64,000 bases of DNA from Stomoxys calcitrans (GCF_963082655.1 NC_081552.1:94959582-95023581); one strand, 5' to 3'. Counted from the first letter of the stretch, positions 33,478 through 45,660 are shown. Notes: generated by a model from the sequence alone, not told the origin. Numbers and translations: made by a program.

Positions 33478-34658
33478 TTTTTATACCTTCCACCATAAGA
33501 TAGGGGGTAAACTAATTTCGTCATTCTGATTGTAACTACTCGAAATATTCGTCTGAGACCCCATAAAGTATATATATTCTTGATCGTCGTGAAATTTTAT
33601 GTTGATCTAGCCATGTCCGTCCGTCTGTCCGTCCGTCCGTCTGTCTGTCGAAAGCACGCTAACTTCCGAAGGAGTAAAGCTAGCCGCTTGAAATTTTGCA
33701 CAAATACTTAGTATTTGTGTAGGTCGGTTGGTATTGTAAATGGGCTATATCGGTCCATGTTTTGATATAGCTGCCATATAAACCGATCTTGGGTCTTGAC
33801 TTCTTGAGCCTCTAGAGTGCGCAATTCTTATCCGATTGGAATGAAATTTTGCACGACGTGTTTTGTTATTATATCCAACAACTGTGCCAAGTATGGTTCA
33901 AATCGGTCCATATCCTGATATAGCTGCCATATACACCGATCTGGGGTTTTGACTTCTTGAGCCTCTAGAGTGCGCAATTCTTATCCGATTGGAATGAAAT
34001 TTTGCACGACGTGTTTTGTTACGATATCCAACAACAGTGCTAAGTATGGTTCAAATCGGTCCATAACCTTATATAGCTGTCATATAAACCGATCTTGGGT
34101 CTTGACTTCTTGAGCCTCTAGAGGGCGCAATTCTTATCCAATTTGAATGAATTTTGGCACGTAGTATTTTGTTATGATATCCAACAACTGTGCCAAATAT
34201 GGTTCAAATCGGTTCATAACCTGATATAGCTGCCATATAAACCGATCTTGGGTCTTGACTTCTTGAGCCTCTAGAGATCGCAATTATTATCCGATTTGCC
34301 TGAAATTTTGTACGACGGATTCTCTCATGACCATTAACATACGTGTTTATTATGGTCTGAATCGGTATATCGGTATCGATACAGCTCCCATATAAATCGA
34401 TCTCTCTATTTTACTTCTTGAGCCCACAAAAGGCGCAATTCTTATTCGAATTGGCTGACATTTTACTCAGGTCTCCAACATATAATTTAATTTAAACCGG
34501 ACCATATCTTGATATCGCTCTAATAGCAGAGCAAATCTTTTCTTATATCCTTTTTATGCCTAAGAAGAGATGCCGGGAAAAGAACTCGGCAAATGCGATC
34601 CATGGTGGAGGGTATATAAGATTCGGCCCGGCCGAACTTAGTACGCTTTTACTTGTTT
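33478..34658 (-). repeat. Family A TATACCC repeat, copy A5
   Basis: Hairpin end TATACCTTCCACCATAAG, PuPy tract, about four 153-bp units, and GC palindrome end near 34625 with GTACGCTTTTACTTG. Confidence 0.87.
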
Positions 34659-34659
34659 A

Positions 34660-35335
34660 ATTATAATTTCGTTGCGAAACTTATTGTTGTGCAGTAATGC
34701 TTTGTTCGCCGTAAGCAGTAAAAACGAAAACCAAAACTTAAATAAATGAAACGTAAGTTGGTTAGTTGATTGTTCATTTAAAAAGGGGGAAGCCGGAAGC
34801 TTTTTATTAGTGTTCTTTTTTCAATATTGGTAACACGTTTACCTAATTAATTGGGTGTGATCCAAGCGATCGCGAAATCCAAGAACGAATAAATACAATT
34901 TCAAGATGAAGAAAGGTGAAGGCAACAGCGAATAGAATTGAGTAGAATCTGTGTAAAATATCTTGAAATATCGTAACTAAAAAGAACATAGAGTTCACCG
35001 AGAATGAAACGAAAACGGGTTGATGATATGCAAAATAACCGGTTACAAACCAAGCGAATAAACGATCCAAAATCACAATTTAACTTCAACCACTTATTGA
35101 GTTATTGCATCATTCAGAAAATGATGTTGTTAGGCTTGAACATGCGTGGAAGACTACCAAACATGAGATCAAGAGTTCAAATCTCCTCGACCACAAATAA
35201 AATTTAATTTTTGAGTAGCGGAGTATAAAGTAAAGACAATGGCAGAAAAAAACGAGAGAGCAAAGCTATAAAAAACGAACAAAGAAAAAGCAGCGCGCCG
35301 AACGACGAAAATAACAAACTTACCTCCATCAAAGC
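34660..35335. other. AT-rich DNA, no recognised gene
   Basis: Short open frames (34843-35207) look random. A tRNA B-box-like word (GAGTTCAAATCTCC, about 35167-35180) has no A box upstream at tRNA spacing. Confidence 0.35.
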
Positions 35336-35336
35336 C

Positions 35337-35582
35337 ACACTGAATAAAACTTTGTCATTGCATAAATGAAATGATTTCATTACTCCAAAGTAAAATGTTC
35401 ATAACATAAATGAACGTTTTCGATACAATGAAAATATATCATTGCAATAATGAACATATTTCATTAATTTCTCATTAATGAAACAAAATGAAACTTTGAT
35501 CATCTATGCAATGATACAACGTACGTTTTACATTGATTCAATGTAAGGTTTCATTACTGTCACGAAGGTTTTCTTTTTAGTG
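35337..35582. repeat. Possible MITE rich in ATGAAA/TTTCAT words
   Basis: It starts CACTGAATAAAACTTT and ends TTTTCTTTTTAGTG, giving loosely inverted CACT/AGTG ends. The interior has many TTCATT and AATGAA words that can fold. No duplicate within the window was found, so this is tentative. Confidence 0.35.
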
Positions 35583-35587
35583 CATGT

Positions 35588-35935
35588 TGACAATATGGGA
35601 CTCAAATGGAAAGTTTTTAGTAGTAGAGTACGGATCTGTTAGTCAATTTTTGCTTCAAGTGTGTGGGAGCCACCCCAAACTCAAAAACCTCCTCAACAGA
35701 CATATTGTTCGATCATAACATTTTAGTAATTGCAGGAAAAGCAAATGGGAGAAGAGTACGGGTATAACATTAAATTTTTGGCCAAAGGACCTGTCTAAAA
35801 CCATCCCAAATGGGTTAATTGGCTGATCATGACAGCGTGGGAATCAAGTGAGAGATATTTTTTTAGTAGAGTACGAACCTAAGATCCAAGTTTGTGTTTA
35901 AGGTGAGAAAGGGAGCAGCAACAAATGCACATCCA
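35588..35935 (+). repeat. Cluster of 'TAGTAGAGTACG' repeat units (family D)
   Basis: Three diverged units share the order GGGACTCAAATGG or GGGAATCAAGTG, then TTTTTAGTAGTAGAGTACG or TTTAGTAGAGTACGAAC, then a CAAGT and TGTG-rich part. Single units occur at 20735-20875, 21425-21488 and 28437-28570. Confidence 0.5.
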
Positions 35936-36009
35936 GGTTTATAAATGAAAATTTCCCCGTGTTGTGAAAGTGAAAGCGTAGTGGCACAGGCTGTGATTAG
36001 TTATGTCAA

Positions 36010-36082
36010 GGTGGGATTAGGTAAGGTTGAAAAGAGGGTACGGATATTAATCCACCACATGCCACTATGGACATACACCTAT
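36010..36082 (-). mobile_element. LINE 3' UTR tail fragment
   Basis: GATTAGGTAAGGTTGAAAAG is followed by CATGCCACTATGGACATAC. This is the 3' tail region of the RNase-H LINE family, minus strand, with nothing upstream. Confidence 0.6.
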
Positions 36083-36334
36083 GTTATGTCAAAATGGTGA
36101 TGATTTATATAAATATATTTCATATTTGGCTACAAGCATTTCATTAAGGATGAGCGGAGATACATCTCTCATATCAACCATAAGAAGCCCCCTTTCTACA
36201 GCCGAGCTGAAATGGCAAACATATAATAAGAAAATTACATCTCCTTTGAAAGAAGCGGGCCAGGTTCAGCTAGTACGAATATAAAAATCAGCTCAGTCGA
36301 TCAGCGCGAACAATTTACCTTAACTGACTACTTC

Positions 36335-37306
36335 TTTTTATATCCTCCACAAAAGGATGGGGTTATACTAATTTCGTCATTTTGTTTGTAACTATTCGCT
36401 AACTTTCGAAGGAGTAAAGCTAGCCGCTTTTACACAAATACTTCTTATTAGTGTAGGCCGGTTGGGATTGTAAATGGTTCAAATCGGTCCATGTTTTGAC
36501 ATATAAACCGAACTTGGGTGTTGACTTCTTGAGCCTTTAGAGGGCGCAATTCTTATCCGATTGGAATGAAATTTTGTTCGACGTGTTTTGCTATGACTTT
36601 CAACTACGGTGCCAAGTATGGTTCAAATCGGTCCAAAACCTGATATAGCTGCCATATAAACATGGGTCTTGAATTCTTGAGCCTCTGGCTCAAGCGTGTT
36701 TCGCTACGACTTTCAGCAACAGTGCCAAATCGTTATATAACCTAATATAGCTGTCATATAAACCGATCTGGGGACTTGACTTCATGAGCTTCTACTGGGC
36801 GCAATTCTTATTCGATATTTTATTATTACTTTCAACAACTGTGCCGAATAAGGTTTAAATCGGTTCATAACCTGCTATAGCTGCCAAAATAAACCGATCT
36901 GGGATCTTGACTTCTTGAGCCTCTTGAGGTCGCAATTATTATCCGATTTGCCTGAAATTTTGTACGACGGATCCTCTTATGACCATTAACATACGTGTTA
37001 TTATGGTCTGAATCGGTCTATAGCCTGATACAGCTCCCATATATATCGATCTCTTTATTTTACTTCTTGAGCCCCCAAATTCTTATTCGAATTGGCTGAC
37101 ATTTTACACAGGTCTCCAACATATAATAGAATTGTGGTCCGTACCGGACCATATCGTGAGATCGCTCTAATAGCAGAGCAAATCTTTTCTTTTATCCTTT
37201 TTTTTGCCTAAGAAGAGATGCCGGGAAAAGAACTCGACAAATGCGATCCATGGTGGAGGGTATATAAGATTCGACCCGGCCGAACTTAGCACGCTTTTAC
37301 TTGTTT
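36335..37306 (-). repeat. Family A TATACCC repeat, copy A6
   Basis: Degraded hairpin end (TATCCTCCACAAAAGGATGG) with much of the PuPy block deleted, then about four units with indels, and an intact GC-palindrome end near 37275. It is more diverged than A5 or A7. Confidence 0.82.
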
Positions 37307-39230
37307 TCATTGGCAGCGAATGAATTTCAAAATTACATGTGAAGAACTTTTCCAAAAGAATACAAATTGCTCCGCAATCAAAATTTCGTTAAATTATGTG
37401 ACTGTCTGGCTGGCATGTTTTACCGCCTCAGCTGATTTCATTTATATTAACAACAATTTTCTATTAGCGCATTGCATGTCGCATTTGATATCATTGGCAC
37501 ACCAGTAATTTCCCTTAAGGGGATAGCCAACGTAATGGCTTTTAAATTCTAGACAAGATAATGAATAATCGTTGCATGAGTTCAGGGGTTTGGGCAGGTC
37601 ACGCCACGTAGAGTCGAATTAGTGTTAGCAAATCAATCAATTTAAAACAGCAAATACAATTAGCTTCATTGATAACGACAGTGGTGACAATCCACCAGCT
37701 ACACATTTAGGGGAAAAAAACGTTGCTTTGCCCTTTCCGCAAATAAACCATTCCAGTATAACGAAATAAAAATAGAGCAAAGACGCAAACAACTTGAAAT
37801 ATTTTCAATTTTCCGCAAAAGTAGATAGATTTTGTCATGCAATTGCCACCATACCAACTAACACCTTTGCCATCACTGTGCAGGGGCTTTGACTCCTTGC
37901 GTTTAGTTGATGTTAAAAAATTGAAATTTTTAGTAAATATTTACACCCTCTGTCAAAACTCAAAAAGTGGTAAATACAGAATGCAGAGAAGAAAATGAGA
38001 GCACGAAGCAAAAAAAAAAAAACTTTGGTATACGTATTTGCAATATTGTGTTACCCGTATTTACCCTCAGCTTGATTCGGAATGTTATTTGGAATTTAGA
38101 TTCGAGTGCTTTTCTTGGCTCGTTATTTTTCTTTTTTCCGGGAAAAGGCAATGAATAGAGCCCACCACTTGTAATCCTTGCTGTCCTTTGCCTTACTTAT
38201 CCATACTCTTAGGACTGTGATGCTGATGGTGGCAGCAGAATTCACCACTTGGTTGGTATAGGTCCCAGTATCAGTATGCTTAATTTAAACACGTAAATCA
38301 AATTTAAACACTTGACTTGATTCACGGTCCCAAGCAATATAACGAGTACAGGGAATTGCATAAACATGCGACAGTTGCCTATTCTGCCAAAAATCAAAAC
38401 TTTAGTTAGTAAAGCAAACAGAAATGCTAGAATAACGCAAATAATCCAAGACTCGGCTGTCGCTGTTGGATGACGGTGTTCGTATGCATATGGACCCATA
38501 GTGGGTTTCAGATGTCACTGATGCCAATGTGGCAGAATGGTTGAATGTATCTTCTGCAGCAGAATAAATACGGGCTATACAACTGGGAGGCTTTACATTA
38601 AGACCTTCAGCTCGTCAAGTGTGCCAACAAAGGCAAAGGCAAAAGCAATGACAAAGGCAACGTTAGCCATTGGTAGTAAGTACAGCGAACTGTAAGCTCC
38701 CCCACCAGCAAATTCGGAGGCTTCAAATCATTGCTAAGTTTTCAACAATTTCAAAGGAAGTTAAACGAGGGAGGTACAATAAGATACTATTATTATTCAC
38801 ATTAATTTCCTAGTGGCGGAATCACGTATCGCTCCCAACATGCAGGCATATAAAAAATATACCTCTTTCAGGAGTCAATCCACCATCCGTCACAACTTCT
38901 CGAAATATGGATGCTAGAACACATATTTTCGACTTTTTTTTCCCTTGAGCGAAAATGCTCTTACACCTACCCACACAACTTCTCAAAATTGTTGTTTTAA
39001 TATGCCTGCTTATCGGCTACAAAAGATGCGATACTCACTGCTCATTCATTTCTTAAAATAGGGCAGGAAACATGCCTCAATTTGAGCTCAAAATGATCCA
39101 ATGCACATTAATTTTAATATTCTCCTCTTCTCTATATATAAAAGCCACGCGTGATTTACTGACTGATCACTGCTAAGCCTAAAAGCTAGAATTTTGAAAT
39201 TTTGCACGAATGTTGGTCTTAGGTCGTAGA
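37306..39230. other. Unique region, probably intron or 5' part of a host gene
   Basis: No repeat family is recognised across about 1.9 kb, unusual for this window. It contains a candidate acceptor plus signal-peptide start on the minus strand near 38367-38384 and a purine-rich AAGGCAAAGGCAAAAGC stretch near 38630-38660. Confidence 0.4.
38320..38383 (-). CDS. Candidate first coding exon with signal peptide (hypothesis)
   Basis: On the minus strand a branch-site consensus (TACTAAC) is followed about 20 bases later by TTTTTGGCAG (acceptor ending at 38384). ATG follows at 38367. The encoded start, MFMQFPVLVILLGTVNQVKC, reads like a short secretory signal. A weak donor-like GTCAAG follows. It lies 24 kb upstream of, and on the same strand as, the CUB exon, so it could belong to that gene. 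There is no homology support, and a longer open frame starting at 38499 runs through the proposed acceptor. Confidence 0.2.
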
Positions 39231-39239
39231 CGCAGAGTA

Positions 39240-40122
39240 AGATTGGATTCGGCGATATTCTGGATCAAATTTAAAAATGATATCGAAGGGCCTAACACAA
39301 CTCACCGTCCCAAATTTCGGCGTCATCGGACAATAAACGCGCCTTTTATGACCCCAAAACCTTAGATCGAGAGATCGGGCTATATGGCAGCTATATCCAA
39401 ATCTGAATCGATCTGTGCCATATTGCAGAAGTACGTCAAAGGACTTAATTTAACCCACTGTCCCCAATTTCGGCCACATCGGACAACAAATGCGCCTTTT
39501 ATGGGCCCAAAACCTTTAATCGAGAGATCGGTCTATATGGCAGCTATAGCCAAATCTGGACTGATCTGGGCCAAATTGACGAAGGATGTCGAAGGGCTTA
39601 TCACAACTCACTGTCCCAAATTTCAGCAAAATATGATAATAAAAATGGCTTTTATGGGCCTAAGACCCTAAATCGGAGGATCGGTCTATATGGCAGCTAT
39701 ATCCAAATCTGAACCGATCTATACCAAATTGACGAAGGATGTCGAGGGGGCTTACACAACTCACTGTCTTAAATTTCAATAAAATCGGATAATAAATGTG
39801 GCTTTTATGGGCCTAAGACCCTAAATCAGCGGATCGGTCTATATGGGGGCTATATCAAGATATAGTCCGATATAGCCCATCTTCGAACTTAACCTGCTTA
39901 TGGACAAAAAAAGAATCTGTGCAAAATTTCAGCTCAGTGTCTCTATTTTTAAAGACTGTAGCGTGATTTCAGCAGGCAGACGGACGGACATGTCTAGATC
40001 GTCTTAGATTTTTACGCTGATCAAGAATATATATACTTTATAGGGTCGGAAATGGATATTTCGATGTGTTGCAAACGGAATGACAAAATGAATATACCCC
40101 CATCCTTCGGTGGTGGGTATAA
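39240..40122 (+). repeat. Family B repeat, copy B4 (lacks GC-palindrome end)
   Basis: It begins mid-unit near 39240 and carries about four units with GATCGGTCTATATGG cores, the GACGGACGGACATG tract and the CATCCTTCGGTGGTGGG hairpin end. The left part is missing. Immediately right is a GTAC-type repeat also found right of A7. Confidence 0.82.
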
Positions 40123-40124
40123 AA

Positions 40125-40350
40125 ACTCCCAAAATTGTACCGGAAGTGGGAAAAATAATACGTTTAGTGCTGCAATTGGTACTATTTGGTACTTTCTTTG
40201 TAAATTATGATAGAGCTCTGAATTTTGAAACTTAAGTACACCATGGCAAACTTAAGTGGATAATAAGAAAAGTTGTAGGAAATTTTACATTTAGATACTA
40301 AAAAAAACCAACTATTTACGAATTTCTACAAAGTTATGAGGATGAAAAAA
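40125..40350 (+). repeat. GTAC-type repeat unit (family E) next to B4
   Basis: The stretch reads AATTGTACCGGAAGTGGG, then GCTGCAATTGGTACTATTTG, and matches 42295-42450 (TAGTACTGGTAATGGC, then CCGCAATTCGTGCTATTTTG). Family E continues as a fold-back at 42600-43660. Confidence 0.55.
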
Positions 40351-40358
40351 AGGAATGG

Positions 40359-42292
40359 AAACAAGTAAAAGCGTGCAAAGTTCGGCCGGGCCGAATCTTA
40401 TATACCCTCCACCATGGATCGCATTCGTCGAGTTCTTTTCCCGGCATCTCTTCTTAGGCAAAAAAGGATATAAGAAAAGATTTTCACTGCTATTAGAGCG
40501 ATATCAAGATATGGTCCATCTTGGACCACAACTAAATTATATTTTGGAGACCTCTGTAAAATGTCAGCTAATTCGAATAAGAATTGCGCCCTTTGGGGGC
40601 TCAAGAAGAAAAATAGAGAGATCGATTTATATGGGAGCTGTATCGAGCTATAAACCGATTCCGACCATAATAAACACGTATGTTGATGCTCATGAGAAGA
40701 TCTGTCGTACATAATTTCAGGCAAATCGGATAATAATTGCGACCTCTTGAGGCTCAAGAAGTCAAGATCCCAGATCGGTTTATATGACAGCTATATCAGG
40801 TTATGGACCGATTTGAACCATACCTGGCACAGTTGTTGGATATTATAACAAAACATGTCGTGTAAAATTTCATTCCAATCGGATAAGAATTGCGCACTCT
40901 AGAGGCTCAAGTCAAGACCCAAGATCGGTTTATATGACAGCTATATCAGGTTATGGACCGATTTGAACCATACTTGGTACAGTTGTTGGATATCATAACA
41001 AAATACTTTGTGCAAAAATTCATTCAAATCGGATAAGATTTGCGCGCTTTAGAGGCTCAAGAAGTCAAGACCCAAGATCGGTTTATATGACAGCTATATC
41101 AGGTTATATACCGTTTTGAACCATACTTGGCACAGTTGTTGGATATTATAACAAAACACGTCGTGCAAAATTTCATTCCAATCGGATAAGAATTGTGCGC
41201 TTTAGAGGCTCAAGAAATCAAGACCCAAGATCGGTTTATTTGGCAGCTATATCAGGTTATATACCGTTTTGAACCATACCTGGCACAGTTGTTGGATATT
41301 ATAACAAAACACGTCGTGCAAAATTTCATTCCAATCGGATAAAAATTGCGCCCCCTAGAGGCTCAAGAATTCCAGACCCAAGATCGGTTTATGTCACAGC
41401 TATATCAGGTTATGGACCGATTTGAACCATACCTGGCACAGTTGTTGGATATTATAACAAAACATGTCGTGTAAAATTTCATTCCAATCGGATAAGAATT
41501 GCGCACTCTAGAGGCTCAAGAAGTCAAGACCCAAGATCGGTTTATATGACAGCTATATCAGGTTATATACCGTTTTGAACCATACTTGGCACAGTTGTTG
41601 AATATTATAACAAAACACGTCGTGCAAAATTTCATTCCAATCGGATAAGAATTGCGCGCTTTAGAGGCTCAAGAAGTCAAGACCCAAGATCGGTTTATTT
41701 GGCAGCTATATCAGGTTATGAACCCATTTGAACCATTCTTGGCACAGTTTTTGGATATCATAACAAAACACGTCGTGCAAAATTTCATTCAATTTGGACT
41801 TCTTGAGCCCTCTAGAGGCTCAAGAAGTCAAGACCCAAGATCGGTTTATATGACAGCTATATCAGGTTATATACCGTTTTGAACCATACTTGGCACAGTT
41901 GTTGAATATTATAACAAAACACGTCGTGCAAAATTTCATTCCAATCGGATAAAAATTGCGCCCTCTAGAGGCTCAAGAATTCAAGACCCAAGATCGGTTT
42001 ATATGGCAGCTGTATCAAAACATGGACCGATATGGCCCATTCACAATACCAACCGACCTACACTAATAAGAAGTATTTGTGCAAAATTTCAAGCGGCTAG
42101 CTTTACTCCTTCGGAAGTTAGCGTGCTTTCGACAGACTGACGGACGGACGGACGGACATGGCTAGATCGACATAAAATGTTGCGACGATCAAGAATATAT
42201 ATACTTTATGGGGTCTCAGACGAATATTTCGAGTAGTTACAAACAGAATGACGATATTAGTATACTCCCCATCCTATGGTGGAGGGTATAAA
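40359..42292 (+). repeat. Family A TATACCC repeat, copy A7 (nine units)
   Basis: The longest family A copy. ATCGGT cores lie at 40774, 40924, 41077, 41230, 41383, 41536, 41689, 41840 and 41993. Six of the eight intervals are exactly 153 bp, and the two others are 150 and 151 because of small deletions. Units within the array resemble each other more than units of other copies do (several share ATATACCGTTTTGAACC), so the array has expanded or been homogenised locally. Confidence 0.92.
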
Positions 42293-42294
42293 AA

Positions 42295-42470
42295 TAGTAC
42301 TGGTAATGGCAGAAAACGTACGATTAGTTCCGCAATTCGTGCTATTTTGTACTTTTTTAACAGATGGAGTTAGCGGTCTAAAATTTGGCATGTAGGTTCA
42401 ACTAGGAAATATAAGATGGGTGACTAAATTATCTACTCACTCGAATGATAAAAAATAGCAATATTGATGA
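42295..42470 (+). repeat. GTAC-type repeat unit (family E) next to A7
   Basis: It directly follows GGTATAAAA of A7 and matches the DNA that follows B4 at 40125. Confidence 0.55.
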
Positions 42471-42599
42471 TATTGATGGCAGTCCTCTGGCCTTCACTGC
42501 CAAATCGTCTGCTTATTCATTCCCCCTTACGCCGCCCGGGACCCGAACGATGCGGATCGTGATGGGTGACAAAATGTTCTATTCGCACACATTGGTATC

Positions 42600-43660
42600 G
42601 AAAAGTGCTAAATAGTACGAAATATCTTATATTCGCCTAGAGCGAGGGGACAGCTAGAATTAAGCACCTTGATACGAATTATCAGTCTGGACAAAAATAC
42701 GTAACAAATCGTACCAGAAGAAAATTTACTAATTGTGGTGTAATTGGTACCTTGAAAGCATATATTGGGCGAATAGAAGAAAATCATATGAATGAAAATC
42801 ATACATATAAAATCGTACGTACAAAATATTTTTTTTTTTTTAAATTCGTTTATGCTAAATGCTAATCTTTTGCACTGTGGACTAAAGCTCTAAAACTTGA
42901 GATGCAGTTACACCTTGACAGTATTTTGTGCGCAACTAGAAGATTTTTTTTTTAGTTTTTTACATTTGGGTACTAAAACGTACAAAATTACATTTTCCTT
43001 ATGTATTGAGCTGGTGCTTTGAAATTCGGGATACAGTTACATTGTGACAGTATGTATTGAATGACTAGAAGATATTTCTGATGTTTGTATATTTATGTAC
43101 TAAAACGAACAACATTGAATTTTTATGGACCTAGACTCTGCAGTTACACTATTTAGTTTGCAATGCATGAAATTTGCAAACTAAGACAAACAAACAAATG
43201 TATTTATTTACAACTAGCATCCCGGCGGTCCGCTTCGCCAAGGTATAGCTGTATCCCAATTTTGAGAGCTTGAGATCACTCTGTGAAGAATGTACAATTT
43301 TGTACATCTTGGTACCTAAATGCACGAATTAAAAACAAATCTTCTAGCCGCCCTATATCTAATGTCAAAGTGTACCCGAATCCAAATTTTAAGTGCTTTA
43401 GCTAAATTCGTAAAGAAAGTACCATCTTGTATATCTTAGTACTTATATGTGCGATTTTGAAAAAAATCTTTTGATCGCCCAAAACTTGTCGTCAAGGTAT
43501 AGATCCCAATTGTGAGAGCTTTATCTCACTCCGTAAAGAATGTACCATTTTGTAGGTTTGAGTACCTAAATGCACGAATAAAAACTATCTTCTAGTCGCC
43601 CAATATATACTTACAAGGTACAAACTGCACCACAATTAGTACGTTTTCTTCCACATGTGG
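42600..43660. repeat. Imperfect fold-back repeat of family E
   Basis: The left arm contains AATTGTGGTGTAATTGGTAC, then CATATATTGGGCGAATAG. The right arm near 43600-43650 contains the complement (CTAGTCGCCCAATATATAC, then CACCACAATTAGTAC). Between them, diverged units of roughly 145 bp with CTAGAAGAT or ATCTTCTAG and TACCTAAATGCACGA words run in opposite directions. The centre is around 43190-43250, beside ACTAGCATCCCGGCGG. Long T runs occur at 42822 and 42948. No coding sequence. Confidence 0.55.
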
Positions 43661-43799
43661 CATTTTGGTCAAGACTGTGATAATGGTTGTTGAATTGCCT
43701 TATTTTAGCTGTCTCCGTTCACTGTAGGCAAAGATGATCTCTTGTATATTATTTTAAACTTTCTGGTACAACAATGTACGAATTTCAAGTACATCATCA

Positions 43800-44538
43800 A
43801 CCATATATGTCATATGAACCGATCTGAGCTCTTGACTTCTTGAGCCACTAGGCCGCAATTATTACCCCATTTAGCTGAAATTTTGCATGAGGTGTTTTGT
43901 TATGACTTTTAATAACTGTCCTAAGAATGGATTAAGTCGGTCCACAATCTGATATAGCTGTCATATAAACCGATCTGGAGTCTTGACTTCTTGAGCCTCT
44001 AGAGGGTGCAATTATTACACGATTAAGCTGAAATTCAGCACGATCTGTTTTGTTGTGACTTCCAACAACTGTGCATAGTATGGCGCAAATCGGTACGTAT
44101 CCTGATATAACTGCCATATAAACCGATCTGGGATCTTGACTTCTTGAGCCTCTAGAGGGTGCAGTTATTATCCAATTTGGCTCAAATTTCGTACAACGGC
44201 TTCTTCCATGACCTTCAACAAACATGTGAAATATGGTCTGAATAGATCTTTAGCTTGCTACAGCTCCCTAATAAACCGATCTTCTGATTTTACTTCTTAA
44301 GCCCCTACAAGGTGCAATTCTTATCCGAATGGACTGAAATATTACACAATAACTTTTACAATGTTTAGGATTCAATTCATTTATGGTCCGAATCCGACTA
44401 CAATAGCATAACAGTTATTATTCATTATTCTTTGTTTGCCTAAAAAGAGATACTGCGCAAAGAACTCGCCAAATACAATCCATTGCGGAGGGTATGTTAG
44501 ACTCGGCCGCGCCGAACTTAGCACGCTCTTACTTGTTT
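43800..44538 (-). repeat. Family A repeat, copy A8 (hairpin end missing)
   Basis: Units with CATATAAACCGATCTGG-type cores are followed by the GC-palindrome end, here mutated to CTCGGCCGCGCCGAAC, near 44505. The hairpin end and PuPy tract are absent. Confidence 0.75.
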
Positions 44539-44554
44539 CTTCTAACACCTACTT

Positions 44555-44735
44555 CATAAATAAGCAGGTGTCATTTTCAGCAAACAACATACTTTTCAGC
44601 AGTCAGCCTGCTGCTCTGAAATTGCAGAACTACTGCTGTAATAGCAGAACTACTGCTATAATAGCAGCAAATTTAAATACTAATATTCGGCATACAGTGT
44701 TTGTTATTTTCAGCAAACTTTTTTCTATGCGTATA
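44555..44735 (-). repeat. CACTCATAGAAAAAAG MITE fragment, reverse
   Basis: Tandem GCAGAACTACTGCTGTAATA and GCAGAACTACTGCTATAATA words, CAGCCTGCTGCTCTGAAATT, and an end AGCAAACTTTTTTCTATGCG, the reverse of the ends at 20879 and 56853. An open frame starting at 44436 runs through A8 and this MITE and is therefore chimeric. Confidence 0.5.
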
Positions 44736-44739
44736 TGGA

Positions 44740-45032
44740 AGAAAAATAAAAAAAAACTTGCGACGGTCGGACATCGTGTAGATTTTATTCACAAAAATTC
44801 CTACAGACAAACAGTCCAAAATAGCTCAGAACAGTGGAAAGAAAAATTAAAAAAAGCATACGAAAAGACAGTCAGATTTCATTTAGAATTCTTTCAAAAC
44901 GAAAAGATTTCCCTCGGAATGTCGAACAGAATTCGAAACGAACTGGGTAAGATTGTGTCGGAAGACTTCAGAATTTTTTTAGATTTGTCTGACAGCAGGC
45001 ATTTGGTTCGCTGGGTAATCATCAATGCTTAG
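44740..45032 (+). other. Open stretch of unknown nature downstream of MITE
   Basis: About 95 codons stay open and do not match any repeat here: VDFIHKNSYRQTVQNSSEQW, then EKLKKAYEKTVRFHLEFF, ending HLVRWVIINA. It is rich in Lys, Glu and Asn. I recognise no family. The frame upstream is made of repeats, so a real start is unclear. It could be an exon fragment, a decayed element ORF or chance. Confidence 0.25.
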
Positions 45033-45454
45033 AACCAAAAAACACGTCAACAGAATCAAAAAACATGTCTTTTCGTTGTGCACTTGGACATTCGTCGAAT
45101 GTCATTGCAATTGCTTTTTGGGCGTAGGCCACTCTGTGCTCTTTTATTTTGATCTTTAAAATCGTTTCGTGATTTTTCGAACATATTCCAGCTCGAGATC
45201 ATTTAAATTCAATGTTTTCTATTCAAAAAATAGCATAGCAAAGAACTTAGAAAGGTTTAGCAAAGTTTGTTTTATTTGATTTGATTTTATTTTTTTATTA
45301 TCTTTGATTTAATATTAAAACATTGCTGGTTTAGAATTTTTAAATAAAGCAGCAGAGCCGAGCTAAAAATGGCAGATGGTTTGATGTCCTCTTCTATTTT
45401 GGACACCGAAACAGGCAGATCAATTTGATAAGTAAATGCCTCTACCATCATGAC

Positions 45455-45660
45455 CTTTTTATACCAACCACCATAGGATAGCGCATATATTTATCTAGTC
45501 ATTCCGTTTGCAACACATCGAAATATCCATTTCTGACCATAAGACTATTTAACGATGTCCGTCCGTTAATCCGTCAGTTATAATCACGCCACAGTCTTTA
45601 ACAATTGAGATATTGAGTTGAAATTTTGCACAGACTCGTATATCTTCCATACGCAGGTTA
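45455..45660 (-). repeat. Family B repeat, copy B5, cut by the LINE
   Basis: Hairpin end (TATACCAACCACCATAGG), GTCATTCCGTTTGCAACAC, a short CCGTCCGTTAATCCG tract and GAAATTTTGCACAGACTCG. The repeat then stops and the LINE 3' tail begins. Family B-like units resume at about 50525-50720 on the other side of the LINE. Confidence 0.7.

Noticed and set aside
40770..42000. CRISPR-like array in the evenly spaced repeats
   Set aside because: Units are about 153 bp, similar over their full length with no unique spacers, and the genome context is eukaryotic. These are satellite-like tandem units.
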